From contig CM060855.1 in NCBI GenBank assembly GCA_030737835.1, positions 7,851,786 through 7,915,785 of the forward strand: a stretch of DNA of 64,000 nt, written 5' to 3'. The notes below the pieces were generated by a model. The model made no database searches, was not told the DNA's origin, and saw only the letters and a program-made list of their open reading frames with translations. Shown one piece after another: positions 11,830 through 23,455 of the stretch. This DNA comes from Acorus gramineus. Lineage: Eukaryota; Streptophyta; Magnoliopsida; Acorales; Acoraceae. Position numbers and translations under genes: made by a program. The stretch's first letter is position 1. Each line of letters begins with the position of its first letter.

Positions 11830-13488
11830 TCACAGGATATCACAACGCCTCCACAGAGTAGAACACGATCTCGTGTGGGATCTACCGATGCAGCATCTTC
11901 ATCATATTTGAGATCAGAACCTTTGCCACCGTTAGGATCAGTGCCTATGCCACAATCTGAGCATTATGTTCAACCAACCACCTCCACCTCGACATGTGAA
12001 TATTCTTTTGTGTGAACTTACTACAAATTGTACTATTCGCTTAACTTTAACTTATATGTGTATATACATTTGTTATAGTTGATTCATCGACAATTAAACG
12101 AGGCCGTGGACGGACACGAGGATTATCCTTGCAGAGTTTAACACATGATGGTGCCAAGGTATCTGTTACTTTTCCTGATGGATGCCTTAGACCTGTTGGA
12201 GATAATGCTAAAGAGTTCACCACGGAGGTTGGAATTTTATGTCGTTCATTGATACCTGCATCGACTCCTCGATGGGCTAATGTGACGGATGATAATAAGC
12301 ACCATGTCTATCAATGTCTAGAGGTAATTTTTATGCATTACTTTTAAATGTTGTTTCTTTAACATTTGAATTGTTTCTTCAATTTTATTTTTAATTTTGT
12401 GTGTTGATATCTTTAATTGCTTAACTTGTCATTTGCTATTTTATAGGCTAAATTTATAATAGACTTGAGTGAGCCTCGCATGATTTATGCTGTCAATGAT
12501 ATGATGAAAGAACGGCTACAAGAGTATCGCGCGGAGTTACATCGACACTACAAACGGTTTAGCACACATGGGGAAGCAGTCCAACATGCACCAAAGGGTG
12601 TCACAGTGGAAGAGTGGCGGAGTCTATGTGAGCGATTTAGTTCAGAAAGCTTTCAGGTCATCTATACATATTTCTCTTGCAGAATTGTTTTTCACATACC
12701 TTGGTATTGATGACATTATTTAATTTTTGCATGTAGAAAAGAAGTAAAATAAATTCTGAAAATAGAGCGAATTTGGTCGTAAACCATGTATCCGGCTCCA
12801 AGTCATTTATTAGGCATCGACATGAGATGGTAAGATATGTGCTAACAATTTTTTTTGATATTCTCTCAAATTAATTGTAATAACTTTATTATGCTTTAAA
12901 TGACCTAGCAAAATCGTGAGACTGGAGAGGAGCGTAGTGAGGTGGATCATTATAGAGATGTCCATTATCGAGAGCAAGCAGGAACATGGGTTCATCCATT
13001 AGCACTGGAGCGTTGGGTATGAAATACATTGCAAATTAATTTCAGTTTCTTAATTATGTTTTCTTCCTTACTAACTTTTTGATTCTATTGATACAGGAGG
13101 CAATGCAGCTTAGGCGTAGTCAACCCACACCGGATGGTACTGAGCAAAGTGAGTTAGAGATCATGAGTGAAGTCCTTGGGACAAGATCAGGATATGTGCG
13201 TGGGTTAGGACATGGGGCCAAGCTTATGGCACCCTCTAGATCTGGTCGTGCTGTTATAGAGGCAGAGCTAAATAGACGGAACAAGGAGAATCAACATCTA
13301 CGACTACAACTTGAAGAGCTGAGGGACGAGATGAGGGAGAGCCGTGCTGCGATGGAGGCAGAGATGATGAAACGAACCAAGGAGCTACGAATTCATCAGG
13401 AGAAGCAGGAGAGGCAGATGCAAGAAATGTTCCAAAGTCTAGCAGCACGATTGCAGGTTCCGGGATGCTCCACAACTCCACAAACAAG
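11830..13488 (+). CDS. CACTA transposon second gene (Transposase_24 / PTTA-type protein)
   Basis: Probable DNA-binding helper protein of En/Spm-type elements. Recognisable exons: a Ser/Pro-rich exon ending near 11997, then 12079-12323, 12447-12656, 12737-12829, 12909-13016 and 13097-13488. All internal joins use GT-AG, keep frame, and contain no stop (about 350 codons). Motifs in order: KRGRGRTRGLSLQSLTHDGA, PDGCLRPVGDNAKEFTTEVG, WANVTDDNKHHVYQCLEAKF, YRAELHRHYKRF and VEEWRSLCERFSSESFQ, then a Glu/Arg-rich coiled coil (ENQHLRLQLEELRDEMRESR). Family placement rests on this order and its position behind TNP2. The true start and the terminal exon after 13488 are not resolved. The first exon may begin as early as the poly(A)-flanked sequence near 11660. 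Confidence 0.75.
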
Positions 13489-13692
13489 GTATTCTTTCTC
13501 ATTTCTGTTCATTGTCCAACCTAATACTTTGCAAATCAGCACATATATCTGCTTGTATGAACTGCTTGTATTAACCATTATTTATTTTTAGAACAGGTTT
13601 GAACTGCTTGTATGAACTGCTTTTTTATTCTGTCCTCTCTCTGCTTAAGGCTTTTCCCAGTCTCCCATAGCTGCTCTGGAGTAGTGATGTTG

Positions 13693-13830
13693 TTAAAGTT
13701 CAAGAATTGTCCCAATTTGATCCATAATCTTCTCTAAAGCTGACATCCACAAAATAGATGCAAGACTTGTTTCATCTTCTAGCTCACATATAGACCAAAG
13801 GGTGGGAGTCTCTGGACTTAAATCTGTCAA
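13693..13830 (-). pseudogene. Isolated terminal-exon-like fragment
   Basis: On the minus strand a polypyrimidine stretch and TTTTTATTGTAG acceptor precede 45 open codons and a TAA. The translation includes TDLSPETPTLWSICELEDE and ASILWMSALEKIMDQIGTIL. Composition looks like real protein, but no upstream exon was found on this strand before the next gene. I do not recognise the family. It could be a captured gene fragment inside the CACTA element or a remnant of a lost gene. Confidence 0.35.
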
Positions 13831-14920
13831 CTACAATAAAAAGACACACGTGAGTAATTCCACAAAGTGTTGTGTGTCCCTCTGTAGTTAATGATGTCCT
13901 ATATTAAATTAATGATGAGACTTATAATAAAAATAAGATAAGATGATTGAATCCATTCATAGTCATTCTTCATGGTTTTGTTTAGGCATGAACTGATTTG
14001 ATATAACTCGACAGTTTACACTGCTCTATTGTCCAGTAGAGAAAATTGACAAGACCAGACTATATTTCTCCAAATTTTTATTCAACTCACAATTTAATTG
14101 TAAATGTTTCAAAAGAACAAAAGTGGAATTAATGCTATTTTTTATATGGTCAACTATATACAAGATGGTGGGTACCAAATTTAACCTGTAGGTGTCATTT
14201 GGCTACGAACTTAAGTCCGTACCCTGTATGAGCAGTTTTTTTTTTTTTTTTGTTGGGACTGTTCATTGTTTTCAAAACTCTGAAATGTCCTTTACATCTT
14301 ATGGAGTTAAAACTGGCCTGCTACACCCACTGAATACATATCATGTGCGTGAAAACTAATATAACTTCATTTGATTACATGATGTGGTTTTGTATTTGGG
14401 GGGGGGGGAGATTTCATTTGCATTGGATTTTGTATTGGGCAGGTCTAACCCCACAAGCCTAATCCCTGACCCCACCATGCAACTTATCCCACCATCTCTT
14501 TTTTTTTGTTACTTCTTAATCCACCACCATATCACACACCAAACCCTAAACCCACCACCCCCATTTTTTCACAGTTTATTCCTCTCATTTCTCTTCTCTT
14601 CTCTTTTCACCCTATTTTCTCTCCTGCGCGGCTGCACCCTCTGATTTCACCTATTCTTCACCTCCCCCCCTCCCTCTCTCTCGTTTCTGTTGCCGACCTC
14701 CCTTCGCCCAACCATGGTGAGCGCACCCTTCTCTCCCTACCACAACCCATCAATGTAAGCAAAGTTCTTCATCCCTGCCACAGGTCCACAACCCATACCC
14801 GATAGTCATTGTTCTTTTGATTTTGTTATTAGTGTTGAGAAAACTAGGGTTAGCATCTTCGAAAAAGTGTGTAAGAAAACCTATTTTTCTTGGATGGAAA
14901 CATAGGATTGTGGTTGATAG
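13831..14920. other. Interval with possible untranslated leader
   Basis: AT-rich up to 14400, then a G(9) run and a C/T-rich stretch (14490-14760) resembling a plant 5' leader, ending CCAACCATGGTGAGC near 14711. Two overlapping open frames of 86 and 99 codons here have low-complexity Pro/Leu/Phe translations and are not convincing proteins. Confidence 0.3.
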
Positions 14921-14929
14921 AAAATCAAA

Positions 14930-15325
14930 ACATTAGGATAGGTTTATCAAAAAAAGAAAAAAAATCTTTAGTTATGATACATTTTTTATCAACTATTTGG
15001 TAAATCTTTAATTAGGATAGGTTTTCAGAAAACCTTATATACAAATGGTTGACCATCACCCGATCCAAGGTGCCATATATTCAAAAACCAACACTCAAAA
15101 AAGTTTTGGTTTTTCATCCTTTAGTTGTGTTTGTATATCTGTTTTTTGAAAGCCTATCTTAAATAAAGATTTACCAAATGTACAATTGAAAGCCTATCTT
15201 AAATAAAGATTTACCAAATGTACAATTGAAAACCTATCCTAATTAAACATCTTCAAATGAGACATAGAAAACCTATCCTAATTAAACATCTTCATTGGGT
15301 GATTGAAAACCTATCCTAATAACTA
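14930..15325. repeat. Direct and inverted array of 38-40 bp motifs, CACTA-subterminal style
   Basis: Five tandem units begin GAAAGCCTATCTTAAATAAA or GAAAACCTATCCTAATTAAA: two exact 40-bp copies (15148-15187, 15188-15227), then 39-bp, 38-bp and partial units to about 15325. Inverted copies of the same word (AGGATAGGTTT) lie near 14936 and 15016. Short motifs in both orientations near an end are typical of En/Spm subterminal regions, where the element's own protein binds. Confidence 0.7.
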
Positions 15326-15534
15326 GGTTTTTGGGTGATTTTGATCTCTCTTTTTTGCTTAGTAAATAATTTGATTTTGATCTTATTATATCTAGTCAGT
15401 GAAGATGAATATATTAGGTGATACCAGGTGGCGCTGGCCTTTATAAGATGGGGGACCTCATCAAAATTTTATTTTTTTTAAAAAAAATCAGCCTGGCTAG
15501 AGTTTATAAAACCATTAAATCATGGAAAATGATG

Positions 15535-15810
15535 TGCCCAACCCCCTATGCAGCCCTAATTGCAGTTCACACTAATTTATATTTTTTTTTAAATCATACA
15601 CTCTCCCATTAAAATATATATAGTTATATGAAATGAAGTATATACTGAGATACATTAGTGTATTTTTTTTTTTACATTGAAAAAATAAAAAAAAAATTTG
15701 TGTCATACGCTGTAATAGTATTTTATACACTATGATAACATAATATATATTACATTATCATAATGCATGGGGCTACAAAACGGACTGAGTGTATCAGCGC
15801 TCTTAAACCA
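15535..15810. mobile_element. MITE, GATACACTCAGTCCG family, copy 1
   Basis: The right end, reverse complemented, reads GATACACTCAGTCCGTTTTG then TAGCCCC; the left part has CCCTATGCAGCCCTAATTGC. The AT-rich body contains TATACTGAGATACATTAGTG and TACACTATGATAAC, which recur near 57700-57830. Non-coding. Exact ends and target duplication not determined. Confidence 0.45.
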
Positions 15811-16452
15811 TATCATTGAAAACTCTACCCCACATTAAAAAAGAAAAAAATAGCCAAACATGATATTCTGTCCCGAGCATGTCTGATATTTTTGTAGTTC
15901 GTGGGAGGTCACGACGTAGTGTTTCACAAATTATAAATTTACACCATTATCGTGTTGAGCTATTCTATACAGTTATAGATATGCAACTTCAAGAAATTAT
16001 CATTCAACGATGTCAAAATATGAAATCTCATCGAGGACAATTGTGAAAGTTTATATATTGGAAATCTTTGATCTCTTTTCTATGATGATTGATTTTTTTA
16101 TTAATGTAAGTTGTTCTATTTTCAAAAGAAAAGTTTATGTTTTGATAAATATATGATAAGAGTAGATTTTTTAGAAATTTTGTGAAATTTTTTTTTTTTA
16201 TTGACCCCATCTATAAAAATTCCTGGAGCCACCACTGGGTGATACTAATCTCTCACTTTGTTGTAATTCATAACCATATCTTGAATTTAGTGTTGGTTGA
16301 TTGAAAATTGAATGAAGTTGTATGTGTTTTATAGTTTGAATGAGGAATGAAAGAAGTGGACTGTTTTGTAAAGTATAGTGGAATGGTTGTTGAGTGAATC
16401 ATCTGCTTTATAACTGTTAATGGGTTTGGAACTTTTTCTTTTTTTTTGCAGT

Positions 16453-16695
16453 ATGGCTCCCAAGAAACAGATTCCCCAAACCACCTCCCTCCGCAAACAC
16501 AGATCCATGAGATTGGCGAAAGAGGCATCGTCAACCTTCATAATTCCATATGTCGAGGAAGATGTAGTGGACGATCCATCAAGCGAGTCCGAGGAAGAGG
16601 CTCAGGAGGTGGTTATAAGACATTCGCCACTTCCCAATGCAGCAGCCAATCAACGGAGGGCCAAGGAAAGACGTGATCATCGGGAATGGGTCTAA
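16453..16695 (+). CDS. Small charged hypothetical protein
   Basis: 80 codons from ATG. A good polypyrimidine tract and TTTTTTTTGCAG acceptor end one base before the ATG, so this is probably the first coding exon after a 5'-leader intron. The translation is basic at the N-terminus (MAPKKQIPQTTSLRKHRSMR), acidic in the middle (VEEDVVDDPSSESEEEAQE) and basic again (NQRRAKERRDHREWV), as in small nuclear proteins. No domain recognised. A possible leader exon lies at 14540-14756. An overlapping 76-codon frame (16446-16676) is less protein-like. It could also be transposon-derived. Confidence 0.35.
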   Translation: MAPKKQIPQTTSLRKHRSMRLAKEASSTFIIPYVEEDVVDDPSSESEEEAQEVVIRHSPLPNAAANQRRAKERRDHREWV

Positions 16696-17495
16696 ATGAA
16701 ATCTGTTTATTTGTCGATCATGTGTACATAAAGCACTTTCCATTTGCATGTTGAACAATGTGCTAGTTATAATGTTTTGTAATGTGAATGTATAAGTGTG
16801 AATGGTTCATGGAATTTCACAATGTGAATGGGTGAATGGCCCACTATATTAAAGAATGGTGACAATGTGATACTGTGAATGTGTGAATGTCAATCAATCA
16901 TTGGTGAAATTTCTAACATCTTCAAATGGTGAGTTGGAATGTGTGAATGTGGTTAAGGGACAGGTAAGTTTGAAGGTTGGTATTTTTCTGCCGTTTTGTT
17001 TTTATTAATTTGGTCCTCTTCAGCTTTAGTCCAATCTTGTATGCTAGAATTGTCGCCATTATGTATGACACTGAATTTTCCTCTTTTTCAATAGGTTCTT
17101 CATCTAATATATTTTTACATATCCTTCATGGATGCAAAATATCTTTTAATGATCAATACAATCTTATTGGTGCCTTTGAATTTGATATACCTTGTGAAAA
17201 CGCTTTTGATATGAAATTGAGTTCAGTTATATGGATCTCAGATAACATAATTGTAAAAAGAAGAAGAAAAACAAAAAGGTGATGTATTTGACTCTAGGTA
17301 CTCCCAGTTCGTCAGGTATTCATCTGGGTCGAACATCAGTAGTTAGTTGGGAGGAAAAGGCGCTCTGCTCTTCCCCGTTCTACTTCTCTTTGAATCTTCT
17401 TCGAATAATTCACTCCTCTTTTATAGAAATCGATCCAATGCAGTAACCATAGAATTAAATCAATTTGAGTGGGACTCTGCGTTCGTGTGAGAGAG
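16696..17495. other. Intergenic, GTGAATG-rich
   Basis: Directly after the small ORF, 16780-16950 is rich in irregular repeats of AATGTGAATG and GTGTGAATG. The rest to 17460 is AT-rich and then becomes the leader of the O-fucosyltransferase gene. The frame at 16977-17282 has no recognisable product. Confidence 0.45.
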
Positions 17496-20400
17496 ATGGA
17501 GAGAGGCTCTTCGGATGAAGATGACGACCGAGAGAACCTGATCGACGAGAACGGGAGGGAACCAAATCCGACGATGATCCACCATAGACGGTCACCGTTC
17601 GAGATCCAAAGCGAAGGAAGAAGAGACATCATGAACACCATCGGACGGACTTGCGGTCCCCACAAGAAATGCCTCCTCGCGACCCTCCTCTCCCTCTTTG
17701 TGGTGACACTCGTCTTCCTCTCCGTCTTTCATGGCATCCCGGCCATCCATTTTGGCCCTTCCTCAACCTCCTCCGCCGCGGCTGCCATCGGTGATCGGAT
17801 GCGGGAGTCCGAATTGAGGGCTCTCTATCTTCTAAGAGACCAACAATCAGTTCTTTTAAGACTCTTCAACCGCACATCACCACTGACAAATTCAAATTCG
17901 AATTCCACTTCACCGTCTCCGATTTCGGTGGGTGAATTTCGGTCTCAGTTGCTGAAGCAGATCAAGATGAACGGACATATTCAGCAGACCTTGTTGTCTT
18001 CTCACCAATTGGGGAACACATCGTCGTTGACGGATGACAATGTGGGTCTCGGCACGTGTCAGAAGGCGAACAAGATCGAGAGTCGGAGGACGATAGAGTG
18101 GAAGCCAAAGAAGGACCGGTACCTGTTCGCGATCTGTCTCTCCGGGCAGATGTCGAACCACTTGATCTGTCTAGAGAAGCACATGTTCTTCGCTGCCCTC
18201 CTCGGCCGGGTATTGGTCCTCCCCAGCCCCAAATTCGACTACGAATATGACCAAGTTATAGATATACGACACATCAATAATTGCTTCGGTACGACTGTCG
18301 TGCTGACGTTCAAAGAGTTTGCCGAGCAACGGAAGCATAAGATGCAGATTGATCGGTTTATATGTTATGTATCGAACCCACCATGTTATCTTGATGAGGA
18401 ACACATCCAGAGATTGAAGTCTTTCGGGCTCTCAATGGGTGGTAAGCCTGTGCCGGCTTGGCCTGGTGATGGGAAGCCGAATGAGCAGAAGAAGCATTTC
18501 GTTGGGGAGATCGTTCCGAAGTTCTCTTCCGAGGATGAGGTGTTAGCGATTGGGGATATGTTTTATGCGGATGTGGAGGAGGAGTGGCTGAAGCAGCCGG
18601 GCGGCCCACTCGCTCATAAATGTGGTACTGTGATTCAACCAAGTAGGCTTATCATGCTTACCGCGCAGAGATTCATTCAGACCTTCTTGGGGAGTGACTT
18701 CATCGCCTTGCACTTCCGCCGCCATGGATTCTTGAAGTTCTGGTAGGCTGTTTGTATTGAATCTAGTTACTCTGTTTTTGTTTACCACATATAAAACAAG
18801 TTTGGCACTTTCTTAGTTGCAGTGTGTCTGGCACTTTCTTAATAGTGATGACTGATGAAGACTGTTGTTCTTATCAGTTATGTATTTATTTTTTATTCAT
18901 GTGTCAATCACGGCAATTTGACATATGGTTCAATCGATAAATGTTAAATATAGGGGTTTGTTGGTTATTCTTCATATTGTTCACTGATTTAGGGTGTTTT
19001 TCTTTTTGTTTATAAACTATTTGAATATCGTGTTCCATCTGCTGCATTATATTTGCAAGATAGAATGTGAATTTGCTTAGTCCGCCTTGACATTAGCAGC
19101 TATACCATCTAAATCCTTACCTTGTAGTTGATTGTTATTGGGTAATCTAGTACTAGGTTGTGCAGGAAAAGGGCTGCTAAAAAGCTCTTATGGAGTGGCA
19201 TTTTCATAGAAGGCCACAGAGCATGCACCATTAGATTTAAAAGTCGTATATGAATTTTTAGCTTCATGCTTTCAAAAGGCCAAACCACCAATATGGGACA
19301 GGCATTTTGGTATAGCAGTTTACAATGTGTCGTTCACTTTTTAGTTATCCACTTCTTTTTCTTGATTAAGATATGATGCACGTACTTGTTCTTTGTTGTA
19401 ATCATTCAACCTCTGATACGTTATTGGTAGTGTATGTGTTCTTAAGAGCTTATGTTAGGCTAACCTTCATGCTTGCTTCAGTTTTTTTGGCAGATAGAGG
19501 TTACTTTTGTTACATATAGTTGCCTGATATTTCAGGCAGTTTTAGTATTATATGCTTCTGATTTTCAGTATTAGTAAAATGTTTTTGCCTAAATACGACT
19601 AAGCTTGGTGGAGAAGTTGTTACTTGTGACACTGATTTATGTCAGTCCTCACTAGGGAGAGAAGTTCAAAAAAAAAAATGGTAGATTGTAATAGAGAATA
19701 TGCAAGTTTCATTGGGTCTAATTTGCTTGAGTAACCTGCATTTATGCACATAGATGAGTTTCCTACTACGAATGTTGTTAATTAAGGCTCATCAGTTGGT
19801 TGTAAGATTAATTGGTTATGACCAGAATCACAGGGAAGGTAGAGTGAAAACTTGGTTAGTTGATTAGGTAAATTTGCCATCACATTATTTTATCCTCACC
19901 AGGTAGAGATCCTTTTCTATTCCATTTCTGTTGGCCAGTCATCTCCGATTTAGACCAGACTTATCATTGAATCAGTTTGACTTGTACCAATTATAGTCGA
20001 TCACTTGGTCCCTGACTGGGGAACTCGGTGTTGGATTTTCACTGCACATACTCCTAGATTGTGACAAGATTAACTTTTATTTCTCTGAATTGCCCTTCTG
20101 TCCTGCTCATTGGAATTGTGAATTATATAAATGCAACAGACCTTTATGCTGGGTTTTTTCTTGAATGTTCGTCTGTGGGTAGGCCATTGACTGATGGGTT
20201 AAAAGTTAATATCTGAGTAATTGCCCTGCCATAGCTTGTTTAGAAGGGTCAGTAATTACCACCATAGGATGCAGTGTGATAGAGTGATTGCAGCCATACT
20301 GAATAGGACAGTTAGCCGGACTATGTCCAATTCTATTAGATTTACTGATGGAATCTGTGTGTGTCCAACAGAACTGTCTTATGTTCTAGTGGAATAATTA

Positions 20401-22110
20401 TAGAATACACTCGCATACCTCCAGAGTTCTTGTCTGAAGCATAGTGTTTCTTTAATAAAAGCGATTGGGGTGTAAAAGAAAAAAATTATTGGTTTGTTAT
20501 GTATTTATGTCTATTGTTGTCGAAATATGCTACATCACTGGTTGCTTTATCTGAACCTGTCAATTTCTGTACTTTTGATTACTCCACCCTAGTGTAAAAA
20601 AAATTCTTAAATTTTTTTTTAATTGCTCAGAAATTTCTCAAAGAGGAAAAAAGAACAATCTCGCTTCTGTAAGTGTATCAGTGTCCAGTTCCTCTCTTGT
20701 TGAGGAATTAAACATGATGTGCCCAAATACTAGAGAAATCCTAATTCATAATTACAATGCCAAATTAGACATGTTTTTAAGTGTGAGAAGTTTTAGAGCA
20801 CAACATTTCTGCCTCAATCTCTGACCTCACAACTTTTTTCCTCAGTAATGTGAAAAAAGAAAGCTGCTTCTTTCCCATTCCACAAGCAGCAGAATGCATC
20901 CTTCGGGTGGTGGAGAAAACCAGTGCACCTGTGATTTATCTATCTACAGATGCAGCAGAAAGTGAAACTAATCTTCTCCAGTCACTAATCGCGTTGGATG
21001 GTAAGACGGTCCCACTTGTCAAAAGACCAATTCATACATCAGCTGAGAAATGGGATACATTGCTGTTCAGGAACCACATCAATGAAGATCCTCAGGTGAA
21101 CTTTATCTTTTTTACTTCTTTGATGAAAGCATATAAATAAATGAATCTTTAATCATTCAATTAAAATTTGGATTAAGGTGTGGGTGAATGCTAAAAGAAT
21201 TGGTCCAACTTAAATCCAAATCTTCCTTCTTCATGGATGGTTCTTGAAATTTATCAGAGAGGTGTTTTGTAATTGACTTTGGAACTTGCTGGACTACCCA
21301 GCCTGATATTTGTTTTAGCCCATTTCTTGTGAAAAAGTGCTAATCAAGATAAAGCTCTATGTATACATGTCCATCATAAGCCATAGCACAACGGTTCAGG
21401 ATGTGTTAAAGGGTAGGTCTTGGGTTCGAATCTTGGCGCTGACTTACCCACCTGTTTGTTGGCGATTATTTGAAAAAAATTTCCGTGGGACCAGGGAAAA
21501 CAAGCGGAGGTAACCTTCCCAATTTGACTGTAAGATCAGCCACCAGGGGTTCCTCTGATATCAAAAAAAAAAAAAAAAATCAAACTAAAGCTCCATTGTG
21601 GTTGTACAGCTATTCTCATACAAATCAACTAGAAAGATCCTTGCATGTGGATATCCACAGTCCATGTTGATCAATAAAAAAAAAAGCTTCAATGGAACCA
21701 AAAAATAATAAAACAACTGATATAGGAAATTATCTTATTTAAGGATGAAGCTTGATGGATTTGTTAATGGAGAATTATCCCTGGATTCTACGGAACATTC
21801 CGTTACTGATCTCATTTGATGGGACAAGGGTAGAATGTATATGTTCATTTTTACATAGGATATGTTTAATAAAAAAATACACAGGAACATTTTCTTATCT
21901 AAAATTTATCCTGTTCTTTTTCATTGATTGAAGGTTGAAGCAATGTTGGACAAGACAATCTGTGCCATGTCAACTGTGTTCATTGGTTCATCCGGTTCAA
22001 CATTCACCGAGGACATATATAGGCTCAGAAAGGACTGGGGTTCTGCATCAGTATGTGATGAGTATCTCTGCGAAGGCAAGCAACCTAATTTCATAGCTGA
22101 AAATGAATGA
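17496..22110 (+). CDS. Plant O-fucosyltransferase family protein (GT106-like)
   Basis: Golgi type II membrane glycosyltransferase of the plant-specific O-FucT family; acceptor not inferable. Three exons, 17496-18742, 20846-21095 and 21934-22110, join in frame (TG|T at the first junction, phase 0 at the second) to 557 aa. An acidic cytosolic N-terminus (SSDEDDDRENLIDENG) is followed by a membrane anchor at about residues 58-79 (KCLLATLLSLFVVTLVFLSV). Luminal domain: YLFAICLSGQMSNHLICLEK (GDP-fucose-binding type), ALLGRVLVLPSPKFDYEYDQ, then ALHFRRHGFLKF (about 404-415), the conserved HFRR motif. The C-terminus has PVIYLSTDAAESE and STFTEDIYRLRKDWGSAS. Introns are 2103 and 838 bp; the second contains a SINE. 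The exon 3 acceptor is AAG rather than CAG. The ATG at 17496 is the first in frame. Length and order agree with the family, so it appears intact. Confidence 0.93.
21381..21579 (+). mobile_element. tRNA-derived SINE, full-length-like copy
   Basis: In intron 2 of the O-fucosyltransferase gene. Pol III A-box-like TAGCACAACGG at 21384-21394, B-box GGTTCGAATCT at 21423-21433, then a tRNA-unrelated body (GTGGGACCAGGG, AGCGGAGGTAACCTTCCC, GATCAGCCACC, TCCTCTGATATC) and a poly(A) tail. Same orientation as the gene. Same family as the copies at 3772 (-) and 61683 (+). Confidence 0.8.
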
Positions 22111-23455
22111 AACAAATAAGAGTGATGGATCAGAACAATATGCCTGTGACAGGCCACTCTTACCAACAAGGCCCACTTCCCCAATTGATACTGGGATCCT
22201 CTGTATATTCATTTATCGAAGATTGTATGATAGAATGCCACGGGATTGAGTGGTGAGTGATGTTTGGCCCTCTGTATTGTTGCATCTTGTAATTCTTTTT
22301 GCATTGGACTTGTGATTTCACTTCGACCATCTAGTCTTGGTGATTTACCATATCCTGAATGCACTTCCATTTATGATTTCGTCTACTTCGAATGTATGAA
22401 TTTTGCTAGTGATTGTGAAAAATATATTTCAGAGTATCCATGTTGTTGGTTGGTTTTATTGGAAGATATTGTTTGAGGGGTCTTTCTTTACAATTGTACG
22501 AAATTTTTCTGAGTAAATGTAGAATACTCTATTTATGAGCAGGCCTTTTCCACTGTATCTGTTTTTGCTCTTATTATTTTTATTTTTATCTTTGTTAAAA
22601 GCTATTGTTCGAGGCATCTTTATAATTCTAGTGGTGAAGGTGAAGTGGGAAACCTGCACAGCTTAAAAAGGAACTTACAGAAGCAAAATGGTTCAAACTT
22701 CCACCATGCATTGGTTATAAGTGTTATCCTGTGGAAGATGTAATGTGAATCTGCATTAAAGCAGTGTCTGCTTGACAGATCCCTTCAATCCTCTCCAATT
22801 TACATAACCTAAAACATCCACAAATGTTCACTTTTACCTGTTTACGCTCAGATTTTTGCAGCAGCATGAATTCTTAGACCCCTCCAATGATTCATTCTTT
22901 CCACCGTTCATTTTTGTGGATCTAAAGATGTCAGCCTGTAAACCACTAGGGGGAGGACAATGTCTGCAACTTTTGCCAAACCATTACCCTACCTGAATAG
23001 TCTATTACTATCAAAGAAAAGCACACATGCACACGCGCGCCCGCGCGCTGAAATGTATAGCATGGGAACCTTAATACAATATGAAATAGCGGTCAGAAAT
23101 TTGTCAAAAGAGGGCAGGCAATCAACAGTAGTACAATCAAACGTCTATAACAGATTTGCCATGCCAATGGGGGACATTTAGACTCTGAATTGCACATGAT
23201 ACAATATTTAGTTAGATTACAGTTAAACTTGGGCCACCTTCTCTTTCTGTTCAACCATATTACCCCAGAAAAGGAAAAAAAAGGTAATCCCGCTCTTCAT
23301 CCAATCAATCTGTAACTACTACACCGAACTCAGGATCATTTAATTATCCAGATCTTGACAATGAAGTTTGATTTGACAGCTAAAAATATCCACGTCCTCG
23401 GTCTATAACAGCAAAGAATAGGGAGCCATGAATTATATTCTTATCCTTTCTTGTA
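22111..23455. other. Convergent intergenic region
   Basis: Between the ends of the O-fucosyltransferase (+) and NUMOD3 (-) genes; contains both 3' untranslated regions. A short alternating purine-pyrimidine tract of ACACGCGCG/CGCGCG type lies at 23022-23049. Small open frames here do not look like proteins. Confidence 0.5.

Noticed and set aside
17910-18788. Minus-strand frames under the O-fucosyltransferase exon
   Set aside because: Shadows of the real coding strand.
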